From: Aquabacterium sp. A3
Lineage (GTDB): Bacteria > Pseudomonadota > Gammaproteobacteria > Burkholderiales > Burkholderiaceae_C
Assembly (NCBI RefSeq): GCF_038069945.1
Contig: NZ_JBBPEV010000004.1
Span: 124,001-188,000 of the forward strand
Length of the DNA stretch: 64,000 nucleotides
Direction of reading: 5' to 3'
The notes beneath the pieces are model-generated. The model worked only from the letters and a program-made list of their open reading frames with translations, did not search any database and had not been told where the DNA came from. This document shows positions 1 to 9,383 of the stretch, piece by piece (position 1 is the stretch's first letter; each line of letters starts with the position of its first letter). The translations under genes and the position numbers were made by a program.

Positions 1-373
1 GGTTGTACACGCGGGCGGCCGGAATGGTGGTGCCCGAGTTGAGGTGCCCCACCACGCCATTGACCTTGGCGTCACACAGCTTTTGGGCCGCCGCCGTGCC
101 CTGCTTGGGGTCGGCCGCGTCGTCTTCGGCCACCAGCTCAAAGCGCACCTTCTGTCCGCCGATGGTCACGCCTTGGGTGTTGAGTTCTTCAACGGCCATG
201 CGGGCGCCGTTTTCGTTGTCACGCCCGTAGTGGGCCTGCGGTCCGGACACCGGACCCACGTGACCGATGCGCACCACCGTCTGGGCCTGCACGGTGCTGA
301 CGGTGCTCAGGCCGGCCAGCAGCATGCTCAGGCAAACGCCGGCCCGAACCGTGAAACGTACATCAAACTTCAT
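1..373 (-). CDS. Branched-chain amino acid ABC transporter substrate-binding protein (LivK-like), 5' part only
   Basis: The 124 visible N-terminal residues start MKFDVRFTVRAG and carry a Sec signal peptide with a Leu/Ala-rich core and a likely cleavage after VQA. The mature part opens with VVRIGHVGPVSGPQAHYGRD and includes NGARMAVEELN, the usual start of periplasmic-binding type I proteins that deliver leucine/isoleucine/valine or related amides to a LivHMGF permease. The frame stays open to the window edge, so the C-terminal two thirds and any transporter genes lie outside. The start is the only ATG before the signal peptide. The exact ligand cannot be read from this fragment. Confidence 0.85.
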   Translation of the reverse strand, partial: MKFDVRFTVRAGVCLSMLLAGLSTVSTVQAQTVVRIGHVGPVSGPQAHYGRDNENGARMAVEELNTQGVTIGGQKVRFELVAEDDAADPKQGTAAAQKLCDAKVNGVVGHLNSGTTIPAARVYN

Positions 374-404
374 GGATTGACCTCTCTTGATGGGTTGAAC
401 ACGT

Positions 405-722
405 TCAACGCTGGCGCAATTTGGCCAGCTCTTGCGACACGGCCCGGTTGACCACGTCGATCAGGGTGCGGGACAGCTCTTGTCGCAAGTCCTGCACCAG
501 TGCGTCGGTGTGCCGCGCCAGCACCGGGGCCAGCGCCTCGCGCAAACGAAAATCCAGCATGCCGTCAATCTGGCGCTGGACATCCTGCATCACCCGCTGG
601 GCAATCTGCTGCTCGCTGGGCAATTCGGGGGCCGGCGCCACCGCGGGCGCCTGAATTTCGATGACTTCCGTCAGCACCGGCACCTGGGCCGGTCGCGGAC
701 GGGGCGGTACTGCAGCCGTCAT
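405..722 (-). CDS. Conserved small helical protein downstream of holC, function unknown
   Basis: A 105-residue product (start MTAAVPPRPRP) has a Pro/Ala-rich N-terminus followed by about 70 residues of amphipathic helix rich in Gln, Arg, Asp and Leu (EQQIAQRVMQDVQRQIDGML onward), which suggests a coiled coil or oligomerising segment. There are no membrane segments or recognisable catalytic motifs. Its ATG overlaps the holC stop as ATGA, so it is translationally coupled to holC and pepA. The coupling suggests a shared transcript but does not reveal a job. Confidence 0.7.
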   Translation of the reverse strand: MTAAVPPRPRPAQVPVLTEVIEIQAPAVAPAPELPSEQQIAQRVMQDVQRQIDGMLDFRLREALAPVLARHTDALVQDLRQELSRTLIDVVNRAVSQELAKLRQR

Positions 723-1162
723 GTTGATGTGACCTCGTGGGGGCGAACGTCCCACCCCATGGCCTGGTAGGTTTTCCAGCGGGTGCGCCCGCTGTGGCGA
801 TCGTCCGGCGATTGCGAGACGATGTCAAACAGCCGGCGATAGGCCGACAGGCCCTCCGGCACGGTATGGCCCAGGTTCACCAGCACCTCATGCCCCGGTG
901 GCACCTGGTCAGGGCGCGGCGTCAACCACACGGGCGTGTCCTGCAGGCGTGGCGGCAAAGCCCCGTCAGTGTCCAGCACATGCGCGATGAAATCCTGCTC
1001 GTCGGCGGTCCAGAGTTGCTGATCCAGCCGACGCAGATCCGACAACTCCCCCGTGACCACCAGTCGAGCGCCCTGGCGGTAGGCCTTGCGCACCAGGCGG
1101 TGGGCGTACAACAGCTTGTCGCCCACACCGTGGTGAAACTCGACCGTGCCCTTGCTTGTCAT
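719..1162 (-). CDS. holC: DNA polymerase III chi subunit
   Basis: HolC is the clamp-loader accessory subunit that links the replicase to single-strand-binding protein. The 147-residue product fits the family length. It shows the N-terminal strand-helix with KLLYAHRLVRKAYRQGARLV, the WTADEQDFIAHV region, the core DTPVWLT and VLVNLGHTVPEGLSAYRRLFDIV, and the terminal R-x-RWKTYQAMGWDV typical of chi. An in-frame GTG immediately after the pepA stop (1183) would add seven residues; the ATG at 1162 matches the family N-terminus better. It lies directly downstream of pepA, a very common proteobacterial arrangement. Confidence 0.9.
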   Translation of the reverse strand: MTSKGTVEFHHGVGDKLLYAHRLVRKAYRQGARLVVTGELSDLRRLDQQLWTADEQDFIAHVLDTDGALPPRLQDTPVWLTPRPDQVPPGHEVLVNLGHTVPEGLSAYRRLFDIVSQSPDDRHSGRTRWKTYQAMGWDVRPHEVTST

Positions 1163-1183
1163 CAAAGCACCATCCCGACCCAC

Positions 1184-2710
1184 TCAGGCCTTCGGAGCAC
1201 GCGTGGGCTTGCGTGCAGGTTTGGCCTGAGGCGCCAGCGCCTGCTTGCCAGCAGCGGCCTGGTCCAGGATGAACTGGCTGAGCAACATCACCGGACGGCC
1301 CGTGCCCCCCTTGGTGCCACCCGACTTCCAGGCGGTGCCGGCGATGTCCAGGTGCGCCCAGCGGTAGGCCTGGGTGAACTTGGCCAGGAAGCATGCGGCC
1401 GTCACCGAACCCGCTTCACGACCGCCCACGTTGGCGATGTCGGCAAAGTTGCTCTTGAGTGCGTCGCCGTATTCTTCATCCAGGGGCATGCGCCAGGCGG
1501 TGTCACCGCTGTCCTGGCCGGCCGACAGCAGGGCCTGGGCCAGTTCGTCATCGCGCGAGAACAAGCCGCTGTGGATGCCACCCAGGGCAATCACGCAGGC
1601 GCCGGTCAGGGTGGCGATGTCCACCACCACGGCGGGCTTGAGGCGCTCGGCGTAGGTGAGCGCATCACACAGGATGAGTCGGCCCTCGGCATCGGTGTTG
1701 AGGATCTCGATCGTCTGGCCCGACATGCTGGTGACCACATCACCCGGCTTGGTGGCCGTGCCCGAGGGCATGTTTTCGCAGGTGGGCACCAGGCCCACGA
1801 CATTGATGCGGGGCTTGAGTTCGGCCAGGGCACGGAAGGTGCCCAGCACGCTGGCGGCCCCACCCATGTCGAACTTCATTTCGTCCATGCCGGCGCCCGG
1901 CTTCAGCGAGATGCCGCCCGTGTCGAAGGTGATGCCTTTGCCGACCAGCACCACGGGGGCCTGGCTGGCAGCAGCACCCTCGTAGCGCAGGATGATGAAC
2001 TTGGGCGGCTGGGCCGAGCCGTTGGTGACCGACAGGAACGAGCCCATGCCCAGTTTCTCAAGGGCGGGGCGCTCCAGCACCTGCGCAGAGATGTGCTTGT
2101 ACTCGCGCGCCAGTTTGCGGGCTTCGACGGCCAGATGGCTCGGCGTGCAGTGGTTGCCCGGCAGGTTGCCCAGCTCGCGCGCCAGGGCCACGCCGGCCAC
2201 CTGCGCCTGCGCCTGCTTGAGGGCCGCGCCCAGAGCACTCGCGCTGGCTTTGGGCCCCACCAGGCTCACCTTGCGAAGCTTGCCTGCCGCGGGGGCCGAG
2301 GGCTTGGTCTGACGATAAACGTAGGTGGCTTCGTCAGCGGCTTGCACCAGCGCCCGGGCATGGGCCGATTGAAGCGCAAGCCCGTCGGCCGCGACCACGG
2401 CCACGTGGGCCACGGCCAGGTCTTTCACGGACGCCAGGCCCTTGGCCACCGCAGATTTGAACGCCTTGGCGCCATCTTGCGCAGCCACGACCAGCACCAG
2501 GTGCGGCTTGCCGGCCCCCATGGGGCGGCGGCAAAACAGGCTGCGGCCGGCCTTGAGCGCCAGATCGCCGTGTTTGACAGCGTCGTCGATGAGCGCGTCC
2601 ACGGCCTTGTCGCCCGTGTGGTGATGTTCGGTGGTGAGCACCACCAGCAAGGCATCGGCCTTGACGCCAGACAGAGCGGCCCCTGGGGCCTCGATGAAGC
2701 GGTGTTCCAT
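1184..2710 (-). CDS. pepA: Leucyl aminopeptidase (M17 cytosol aminopeptidase)
   Basis: This is a hexameric cytosolic aminopeptidase with two catalytic metals; in E. coli it also binds DNA in Xer recombination and carAB control. The C-terminal half has the M17 hallmarks [23 protein letters not shown], the signature [10 protein letters not shown] and GRPVMLL near the end. The N-terminal domain is the usual variable macro-like fold. Length (508 residues) fits. An upstream in-frame ATG at 2725 would add five residues, but [11 protein letters not shown] aligns better with the family start. It is transcribed away from lptF, from which it is separated by only about 42 bp. Confidence 0.95.
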   Translation of the reverse strand: MEHRFIEAPGAALSGVKADALLVVLTTEHHHTGDKAVDALIDDAVKHGDLALKAGRSLFCRRPMGAGKPHLVLVVAAQDGAKAFKSAVAKGLASVKDLAVAHVAVVAADGLALQSAHARALVQAADEATYVYRQTKPSAPAAGKLRKVSLVGPKASASALGAALKQAQAQVAGVALARELGNLPGNHCTPSHLAVEARKLAREYKHISAQVLERPALEKLGMGSFLSVTNGSAQPPKFIILRYEGAAASQAPVVLVGKGITFDTGGISLKPGAGMDEMKFDMGGAASVLGTFRALAELKPRINVVGLVPTCENMPSGTATKPGDVVTSMSGQTIEILNTDAEGRLILCDALTYAERLKPAVVVDIATLTGACVIALGGIHSGLFSRDDELAQALLSAGQDSGDTAWRMPLDEEYGDALKSNFADIANVGGREAGSVTAACFLAKFTQAYRWAHLDIAGTAWKSGGTKGGTGRPVMLLSQFILDQAAAGKQALAPQAKPARKPTRAPKA

Positions 2711-2752
2711 GCGACGTGCGTCCATAATGGACAGATTGATCCAGTGCAGGCA

Positions 2753-3859
2753 ATGTTATTCGATTCCTCTCTCCGTCGAGAACTCTGGCGCAGCTTTGTG
2801 GGCACGCTGGTGATTCTGTTGACCGTGGTGTTGACCATGGTGTTGATCCGCGTGCTCGGTCAGGCCACCAAGGGCTCGTTTGCGCCCGCCGATGTGAGCC
2901 TGATCCTGAGCTACGCGGTGGTTGGCCAATTGCCGGTGCTGCTGGCGCTGGCCTTGTTCATTGCCATCGTCACGGTGCTGAGCCGCATGTGGCGAGACAG
3001 CGAGATGGTGGTCTGGCAGTCCAGCGGCCTGGCGCAGTGGCGCTTCGTGCGGCCGCTGCTGCGCATGGCCTGGCCCGTGATCGCGCTGGTGGCCCTGTGC
3101 TCGCTGGTGGCCAAGCCCTGGGCCTACAACCAGACCGAGTTGCTGAAGTACCGCTACGAAAAACGCTCGGACATGGCCCGCGTGGCCCCGGGACAGTTTC
3201 AGAGTTCGGCCGATGGTCAGCGGGTGTTCTTCATTGACAGCCACAGCGACGGGCAGGAGCGAGGCCGCAACGTGTTCATGGTGCTCAGCAATGAGCAAAG
3301 CGAGGCCGTGGTGACGGCCCGCGAAGGTCAGTTGCAACTGGACGACGACCACCGCTACCTGGTGCTCAGCCAGGGGGAACGCAGCGAAACCGACCTGGTG
3401 ACAGGCGTCAAAACCCACGCACGCTTTGAAACAGCCCGGATTCTGGTGGGCGAAGCACCACCGCCCCCTGAAGACACCCAAGACACACGAGGCCTCAGCA
3501 CCATGGCCTTGTGGCCCTTGCCTGCGGCAGACGCACGGGGCGAAATGGCCTGGCGCTGGGGCTTCATCTGGGCGGCGCTGAACCTGGTGCTGGCCGGTCT
3601 GGTGCTGTCCACGGGCAACACACGCCGCCACAGCAGTTGGAACATCGTGGCCGCCCTGCTGGTGTTCGTGGTGTATTTCAACGTCATGGGCCTGCACCAG
3701 ACGTGGGTGAGCAAGGGCCGCATGGAGCTGTGGACCAGTCTGCTGGCCCTGCATGGTGGCGTCACCCTGCTGATGCTGGCCCTGGTAAAACTCAAGGACG
3801 CCCCGTTCCGGCGATGGCCCTGGCAGTTGACCCTGACGCGCACCGGAGGTCGATCATGA
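2753..3859 (+). CDS. lptF: LPS export ABC transporter permease LptF
   Basis: One of the two inner-membrane permease subunits of the LptB2FGC complex that extracts lipopolysaccharide from the inner membrane. The 368-residue product begins [20 protein letters not shown], has three N-terminal membrane segments, a periplasmic beta-jellyroll region (about residues 120-260, with [13 protein letters not shown] and the strand-rich [20 protein letters not shown]) and three C-terminal membrane segments, as expected. The reading frame continues open far upstream across pepA, but that part is antisense to pepA and has no function. It overlaps lptG by ATGA. Confidence 0.95.
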   Translation: MLFDSSLRRELWRSFVGTLVILLTVVLTMVLIRVLGQATKGSFAPADVSLILSYAVVGQLPVLLALALFIAIVTVLSRMWRDSEMVVWQSSGLAQWRFVRPLLRMAWPVIALVALCSLVAKPWAYNQTELLKYRYEKRSDMARVAPGQFQSSADGQRVFFIDSHSDGQERGRNVFMVLSNEQSEAVVTAREGQLQLDDDHRYLVLSQGERSETDLVTGVKTHARFETARILVGEAPPPPEDTQDTRGLSTMALWPLPAADARGEMAWRWGFIWAALNLVLAGLVLSTGNTRRHSSWNIVAALLVFVVYFNVMGLHQTWVSKGRMELWTSLLALHGGVTLLMLALVKLKDAPFRRWPWQLTLTRTGGRS

Positions 3860-5031
3860 AGACCGTGCGCAAGCTGGTCTACCGTGCGGTGCTGCGCCAC
3901 GTGGTGCTGGTCATCCTGGCCTTCTCCGGCCTGTTTTTTTTCATCGACTTTGTCGATCAGGCCAAACGCATTGGCCGCAATGGCTACACCACCATCGATG
4001 CCGTGTGGACCTGCATCCTGATGCAGGGCGGGCACTTCTACAACCTGTTTCCGATCGCCTTGCTGATTGGCGCCATCCTGGCGCTGGCGCGCATGGCGCA
4101 AACCTCCGAGTTCACCATCCTCAGAACCGGGGGCTTGGGGCCAGGGCGCGCCTTGGGCCTGCTGGGTGGGCTGGGGCTGGCAGCGGCCTTGATCAGCGCC
4201 TTGTCTGGCAACTGGCTGGTGCCACGGGCCGAAGCCGAACTGACCCTGCATCGGGCTCAGTTCCGCGGCGGTGGCAGCTTGAGCCTGGGCGAAGGCGGCA
4301 CCTGGCTGCGCGAGCAACGCACCCTGGCAGACGGCAGCCGGCAGGTGGTCACCGTGAACGTCGGGGCGGCCAGCGACCAGGGCCGCTTCGAACGGGTGCG
4401 CATCTTCGAGTTTGACGGCGAAGGGCACCTGCTCAGACGCCTCGCGGCCAGCAGCGCCACGGTCACGGCACTGCCCGATGGCGCCGCCCAGGAGGGCTCG
4501 GTGTGGATGCTCAAGGGGGTGCAGGAAACGGTCTGGCTCAGCCAGTCGCTGGCCAGTGCCACGGGCTCTGGCATGGAGCAGTTGGGGCGCCCCTTGGTGC
4601 GAGAGCGGCGCCTGGACAGCCTTGCGTGGTCCAGCAGCCTCACGCCCGTGGTCGTGTCGGCGTCGGTGTTGCCGCCAGAAACCATGTCCGCCTGGGACCT
4701 GCGTCGCTACGCCGACCACCTGTCGCTCAACGCCCAGGCCGCCCAGAAGTACGAAATCGAATTCTGGAAGAAGGCGCTGTACCCCCTGGTCTGCCTGGTG
4801 ATGGTGGGCCTGTCCCTGCCATTTGCCTACCTGCATGCCCGATCGGGGGGCATGAGCCTGAAGATCTTCGGGGGCATCGTGCTGGGCATCAGTTTCGTGC
4901 TGGTCAACCACATCGCCAGCCACCTGGGGCTGCTGCATCAGTGGGAGCCCTGGCTGGCGGCCACCTTGCCCAGCCTCCTCTACCTGTTGATCTCGCTGGG
5001 TGCCTTTGCCTGGCTGGTTCGTTACCGCTGA
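3856..5031 (+). CDS. lptG: LPS export ABC transporter permease LptG
   Basis: Partner permease of LptF. The 391-residue product begins [19 protein letters not shown], has the LptG-typical LFFFIDFVDQAKRIG after the first membrane segment, a jellyroll domain in the middle and the conserved C-terminal block KKALYPLVCLVMVGLSLPFA followed by GGIVLGISFVLVNHIA. The start overlaps the lptF stop (ATGA), which implies coupled synthesis of the two subunits in equal amounts. LptB and LptC are not in the window, as usual for this locus. Confidence 0.95.
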   Translation: MKTVRKLVYRAVLRHVVLVILAFSGLFFFIDFVDQAKRIGRNGYTTIDAVWTCILMQGGHFYNLFPIALLIGAILALARMAQTSEFTILRTGGLGPGRALGLLGGLGLAAALISALSGNWLVPRAEAELTLHRAQFRGGGSLSLGEGGTWLREQRTLADGSRQVVTVNVGAASDQGRFERVRIFEFDGEGHLLRRLAASSATVTALPDGAAQEGSVWMLKGVQETVWLSQSLASATGSGMEQLGRPLVRERRLDSLAWSSSLTPVVVSASVLPPETMSAWDLRRYADHLSLNAQAAQKYEIEFWKKALYPLVCLVMVGLSLPFAYLHARSGGMSLKIFGGIVLGISFVLVNHIASHLGLLHQWEPWLAATLPSLLYLLISLGAFAWLVRYR

Positions 5032-5039
5032 GACCCCCC

Positions 5040-5456
5040 ATGTCCACCTCACCTCAAGGCATCCTGCTGTTCGCCCATGGCGCCCGCGACCCGGCCTGGG
5101 CGCAGCCATTTGAACGCGCGGCCTCACTGCTGCGCGCACGCGCGCCGGCAGGCGAGCACACACCGCATGTGGTTGAGCTCGCATTTCTGGAGTTCATGAC
5201 GCCCGACCTGCTGACCGCCGGCCACACGCTGGTGCAGGCCGGATGCCGGTCCGTCACCGTGGTGCCCTTGTTCCTGGGCGCTGGCGGGCACGTGCGCAAA
5301 GACCTTCCGCGGTTGATGGGTGAGCTCCAGGCACAGCACCCGCAGGTGTCCTGGCAGCTGAGCGCTGCCGTGGGCGAAACCGACACACTCATCCAGGCCC
5401 TGGCGGATGCCGCCTGGACGCTGGCACAACCCCAGACGACCACCACGGACACCTGA
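5040..5456 (+). CDS. cbiX: Small CbiX-type sirohydrochlorin chelatase
   Basis: A 138-residue single-domain chelatase of the CbiX-small/SirB group, which inserts cobalt or iron into sirohydrochlorin. FAHGARDPAWA at the N-terminus and PLFLGAGGHVRKDLP in the middle carry the two metal-binding histidines of the family. It starts 8 bp after lptG and is followed 12 bp later by a CysB-type regulator. Because CysB controls sulfate assimilation and sulfite reductase needs sirohaem, the neighbour favours a ferrochelatase role in sirohaem synthesis; that is inference. Confidence 0.88.
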   Translation: MSTSPQGILLFAHGARDPAWAQPFERAASLLRARAPAGEHTPHVVELAFLEFMTPDLLTAGHTLVQAGCRSVTVVPLFLGAGGHVRKDLPRLMGELQAQHPQVSWQLSAAVGETDTLIQALADAAWTLAQPQTTTTDT

Positions 5457-5468
5457 CGAGGGGCTGGC

Positions 5469-6440
5469 ATGAACCTGCACCAGTTTCGCTTCGTGCACGA
5501 AGCGGCGCGCCGCAACCTCAACCTGACCGAAACAGCCAAGGCGCTGCACACGTCTCAGCCAGGCATTTCCAAGGCCATCCTGGAGCTGGAAGAAGAGTTG
5601 GGCGTGGACATTTTTGTGCGCCACGGCAAGCGACTCAAGCAGATCACCGAACCGGGTCACCAGGTGCTGCAGTCGGTGGACATCATTTTGCGAGAGCTGG
5701 CCAACCTGCGGCGCATCGGTGATGAATACGCCAAGCAAGACGCCGGCACCCTGTCGATCGCCACCACCCACACCCAGGCGCGTTACGTGCTGCCCGCGCC
5801 CGTGGCCGCGTTGCGCAAAAAACATCCCAAGGTGGCCGTGAGCCTGCACCAGGGCACGCCCGAGCAGGTGGCCCGCATGGTGCTGGACGGCACCGCCGAC
5901 ATCGGCCTGGCCACCGAATCGCTCAGCGATTTCGCCGATCTGGTCACCCTGCCCTGTTACGAGTGGCAGCACGTGGCGGTGCTGCCGGCCGCCCATCCGC
6001 TGGCCAGTGTCTCGCGGCTCACCCTGGAGCAATTGGCCAGCGAACCGCTGATCTCCTACCACCCGTCCTTCACGGGTCGCAAACGCATCGACACCGCGTT
6101 TGCGCAGCGTGGCCTGACCCCCGACGTGGTGCTCGAAGCCATCGATGCCGATGTGATCAAGACCTACACCCGACTGGGCCTGGGCATCGGCCTGGTGGCC
6201 GAAATGGCGGTGCGCGACGACCCGATGATGGGGCATCCTGACGCCGAACTGGTGTGGCGCCCGGTGGGGCACCTGTTTGGCCCCAACCTGGCCCGCATCG
6301 CGTTCAAGCGCGGGGCCTACCTGCGTCAGTTCGTGCTGACATTCGCCGAGCTGGTGTCAGACCGACTGAGCAGCGAAGCCATCACCCAGGCGCTGAAAGC
6401 GCCCGCCGGCGGCGAGTCGCCGCCAGACTACGGCCTGTGA
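5469..6440 (+). CDS. cysB: CysB-type LysR-family transcriptional regulator
   Basis: The 323-residue product starts MNLHQFRFVHEAARRNLNLT and has a winged HTH with TETAKALHTSQPGISKAILE, the signature of CysB/Cbl rather than general LysR proteins. The effector domain contains IATTHTQARYVLP and HQGTPEQVARMVLDG, where CysB binds N-acetylserine, sulfate or thiosulfate. CysB activates sulfate uptake and reduction genes. A Shine-Dalgarno GAGGGG sits 6 nt before the ATG. It converges with the fimV-like gene, leaving only 6 bp between them. Cbl, the close paralogue, cannot be fully excluded. Confidence 0.9.
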   Translation: MNLHQFRFVHEAARRNLNLTETAKALHTSQPGISKAILELEEELGVDIFVRHGKRLKQITEPGHQVLQSVDIILRELANLRRIGDEYAKQDAGTLSIATTHTQARYVLPAPVAALRKKHPKVAVSLHQGTPEQVARMVLDGTADIGLATESLSDFADLVTLPCYEWQHVAVLPAAHPLASVSRLTLEQLASEPLISYHPSFTGRKRIDTAFAQRGLTPDVVLEAIDADVIKTYTRLGLGIGLVAEMAVRDDPMMGHPDAELVWRPVGHLFGPNLARIAFKRGAYLRQFVLTFAELVSDRLSSEAITQALKAPAGGESPPDYGL

Positions 6441-6446
6441 AGCGGC

Positions 6447-8531
6447 TCAACGCCGAGGATCGCTCAAAGACACATCGGGCAAGTCAATGTGCTCATGGTC
6501 TGGCGACCCACCCAGCGGTGCGGTGGTGAACGGCCCGGACTTGCCGGACAACTCCAGTTCGTCAAGGTGCAAATCGAGCGTGAAGTCAGGGCGTGCCTCA
6601 GGCTGGGCCTTGATCGGTCGCGTGGCCATCAGCGGGGCCACCCCCTCCGGGGTGCTAGCGCTCAGCAACAAGTCCACCGGCGGCTGGTGCTGCTCGCGCT
6701 CTGCCAGATCTCTGGCCACGGCATACAAGAACAGCAACTCGCGGTAGGCCGGAAGATCGAATGTCTCGGACTGCTCTTCAGGACGCGTGAGCGAGCGCTC
6801 CAGCACCTCCATCGCCTGGGATGGCGTGGTCCACAGGCCCTGCAGGCGCTCGATCACGCCAGGGTATTCATCCAGTCGGTGGCCCTGCTGAAGATCGGCC
6901 TCCCAGGCAGGCGCATAGCCGTTGAAGCGCAGGTTGAAGGCCTGCTGCACACGTTCGTAATCGTCGCGGCGACCCAGGCGCTGGTAGATCTCCAGCAGCT
7001 TCAGGTAGGGCAGCGGGCTGGCGGCCGTGGCACCATCCACGTGGTTTTCAAGGAGGTCGATGGCAGCGTCATCCTGGCCCAGCACCACGAAGAAGTCGGC
7101 TTGCTGTTCCAGGTCGATCAGCTCTTCGACGGTCACGGCGCGACTGAGCTCGGCGGTGGGCGCCATGATTGGCGGCGGTGGCGCGTCGACCCGGACCTTG
7201 GGCTCCGGCGTGGGCGCCATGGGGGAGGTCACGGAAGGCGCCACAGCGGGCGGTGCCGGGGGCACTGCTGGCGACGCCATGGACACCGAAGCGGCGGCCA
7301 AATGCTCGGCCTCATCGTGAGATTCAGGCTCCGCACGGTGATGGACAAAATCGGCCGAGGTGTGACTGAGGTCTGTGTCGGCGCTGGCCACCGCGCCCAC
7401 GGCGCTTTCATCGATCTGGGATTGCCACCAGGCCGCCTCGCGCCCGGCCTTCACACGGCGCCACTGCCGGTGGAAGTAAACCGCTGCCACCAGCGCTGCC
7501 AACGCCACCAGCGCCAGCACGTACAGCCAGATGGAATGAGACCGCTGAGACTCCAGCTCTTGCAGCCGCGCACGCAAGGTGCCCACCGCTTCGCCCGCCT
7601 TCTGGCTGTCGTCTTGAAGCTGTGCAAGACGCTGCTCCAGTTCGCGAACCCGCTGCTGATCGCGCACCACTTCGTCGGGCGCCGCGTTCATGGCACGCCA
7701 CAAGGCTGCAGCCGCCTCGCGCCGGGCCAGCACCTCGGGGCTGGCCTGCTCGGCCTGCATGCCCTGATCCAGCGTGCTGCTCAAGCGAAGCTCAGGCACC
7801 AGCGCGGCGTCCATGCCCGCGGGGTCCAGCATGAGGCGCGGCTGCGATTCGGCGGGCGGCGACCCGGTTGGTGTGGCCGGTGGTGTCGCTGCCGAGCGAC
7901 GAGCCTCGGTGCGGGCGCGTCGCTGAACAGGGGCGGCAACCGGTGTGTTGGTGCGCGCGGTGGTCTGTGCAACCGATCGCGGCGCCACCGATCGAGCGGA
8001 CGCGGCGGGCACCACTGGCGAGGCAGAAGCAGAGCCTGACGCGCCGGATGTGGCGCGCGGTGGGGTCATTGGCGCGGCAGATGACACTGGGGCCGCCGGG
8101 GCCGCCACCACAGGCGGGTCGGCCAGCACCACAAACTGGCGTGTCATCGAGGCCAGGCAACCTGCCTTGATGCGCACGGTGATGATGGGCTCATGAATGA
8201 GCCGGGACGTGGTGACGCGCAGGCGGTGCCCACCTTGATCGGCCAGGTTGGACTGAACGCCCGACTGGGCGCCCAACAAACTCACCTGGACCGACGAATC
8301 ACTGAGCCGCTCATCGCCGAAGAAGACCTCAGCGCCAACGCAGTCCTGGGTGAGGTCTTCGCTGGCCTCAACGCGAAGCGGAACCGTCAGCGTCAGCGAC
8401 TCTCCCAGGGTGGCTTGACTGATGGGGCGCCCGAAACCCAGACCGTGCGACGACAAGGATGTCAACATCAACGTCGCGCCAACCAAGGCAGCGGCCGACA
8501 CCCGCGATATCTGATTCATAAGGTGCATCAT
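6447..8531 (-). CDS. fimV: FimV-like inner-membrane TPR protein (type IV pilus/polarity hub)
   Basis: A 694-residue protein. A signal peptide (MNQISRVSAAALVGATLML) is followed by GLGFGRPISQATLGESLTLT, the diagnostic first strand of the FimV N-terminal domain, then a long Ala/Pro/Ser/Thr linker (about 135-240), a coiled coil around REQ-type heptads (VRELEQRLAQLQDD), one membrane segment (IWLYVLALVALAALVAAVYF), an acidic cytoplasmic stretch and a C-terminal TPR region (DLEQQADFFVVLGQDDAAID). FimV scaffolds pilus assembly and polar signalling. I see no obvious LysM domain. ATGs at 8531, 8528 and 8519 are all possible starts; the last still keeps the full signal peptide. Confidence 0.82.
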   Translation of the reverse strand: MMHLMNQISRVSAAALVGATLMLTSLSSHGLGFGRPISQATLGESLTLTVPLRVEASEDLTQDCVGAEVFFGDERLSDSSVQVSLLGAQSGVQSNLADQGGHRLRVTTSRLIHEPIITVRIKAGCLASMTRQFVVLADPPVVAAPAAPVSSAAPMTPPRATSGASGSASASPVVPAASARSVAPRSVAQTTARTNTPVAAPVQRRARTEARRSAATPPATPTGSPPAESQPRLMLDPAGMDAALVPELRLSSTLDQGMQAEQASPEVLARREAAAALWRAMNAAPDEVVRDQQRVRELEQRLAQLQDDSQKAGEAVGTLRARLQELESQRSHSIWLYVLALVALAALVAAVYFHRQWRRVKAGREAAWWQSQIDESAVGAVASADTDLSHTSADFVHHRAEPESHDEAEHLAAASVSMASPAVPPAPPAVAPSVTSPMAPTPEPKVRVDAPPPPIMAPTAELSRAVTVEELIDLEQQADFFVVLGQDDAAIDLLENHVDGATAASPLPYLKLLEIYQRLGRRDDYERVQQAFNLRFNGYAPAWEADLQQGHRLDEYPGVIERLQGLWTTPSQAMEVLERSLTRPEEQSETFDLPAYRELLFLYAVARDLAEREQHQPPVDLLLSASTPEGVAPLMATRPIKAQPEARPDFTLDLHLDELELSGKSGPFTTAPLGGSPDHEHIDLPDVSLSDPRR

Positions 8532-8612
8532 GAGGCCTGAGATTTCACTCTAGCATGAAGCCTTGAGCGGGAATCCCCGAAACTGCCCGCCCCTTTGCAT
8601 GGATTGCGCTGG

Positions 8613-9383
8613 ATGACCACAGAACTGCTGACACACACTCAAGGGAAAACCCTTGTCATGACCCTGAGCGGGGCGGCCCACCGAAACGTGCTGTCTCCGC
8701 AGGTTTACGCGGCGGGCGTTGAGGCCCTGAACATGGCCGAATCCAGCCCGGATGTGCAGGCTGTGGTGATCACCGGAGCAGCACGGCATTTCTGCGCCGG
8801 CGGCGACCTTCAGCGCCTGCACCACAACCGTCAGCACGACCTGCCGGCCCAACGGGCTGCCGTGCAGTCTTTCCACGACTGGATCGTGGCCATGCGCACC
8901 TTCCCCAAACCCGTGCTGGCTGCGGTGGAGGGCCACGCGGCGGGCGCCGGCGTATCGCTCGCCCTGGCCTGCGACCTGATCGTGGCGTCCAGCGAAGCCC
9001 GCTTCGGGCTCAGCCACATCCGTGCGGGGCTGAGCCCTGATGGCGGATTGACCTGGGCCCTCACCAATGCCCTGGGACGCCAGCGCGCCTGGGCCGCGCT
9101 GGCCTTGGGTGAAACTCATGAAGCCGGGTCGTGGGCTGCGGCGGGGCTGGTGCACAGCTTGTGTGAGCCCGGGCAGGCCCTGGCCAGTGCGCTGGCGCTG
9201 GCCGACCAACTGGCGCAGCAGGCGCCCTGCGCGCTTTCCAGCCTCAAAGAGTTACTCAACCAGGCCGAGGCGGGTCTCAGTGCACAGCTGGACAGTGAGT
9301 TGAACCATTTCATGCACACCCTTCAACAAGGTGATGCAGGCGCGGCCATCGACTCATTCCTGGCGCGTCGCCGGCGCCAGTGA
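8613..9383 (+). CDS. Enoyl-CoA hydratase/isomerase family protein (PaaG-like)
   Basis: A 256-residue crotonase-fold enzyme acting on a CoA thioester. The oxyanion-hole segments are HFCAGGDLQRL and GHAAGAGVSLALACDLIVAS. At the second catalytic position it reads GLSPDGGLTW, with Asp where true hydratases have Glu, as in PaaG-type isomerases, so hydration activity is not assured. The frame continues upstream to a TTG at 8595, but the ATG at 8613 gives the normal N-terminus. Its last 30 bp overlap the 3' end of the opposite gene. No beta-oxidation partner adjoins it, so the substrate is unknown. Confidence 0.85.
   Translation: MTTELLTHTQGKTLVMTLSGAAHRNVLSPQVYAAGVEALNMAESSPDVQAVVITGAARHFCAGGDLQRLHHNRQHDLPAQRAAVQSFHDWIVAMRTFPKPVLAAVEGHAAGAGVSLALACDLIVASSEARFGLSHIRAGLSPDGGLTWALTNALGRQRAWAALALGETHEAGSWAAAGLVHSLCEPGQALASALALADQLAQQAPCALSSLKELLNQAEAGLSAQLDSELNHFMHTLQQGDAGAAIDSFLARRRRQ

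Noticed and set aside
737..2752. Very long open frame upstream of lptF on the plus strand, joined to it without a stop
   Set aside because: It lies wholly opposite holC and pepA, its translation is Gly/His/Arg/Gln-rich with no motif, and it reflects high-GC third positions of pepA. LptF itself starts at 2753.
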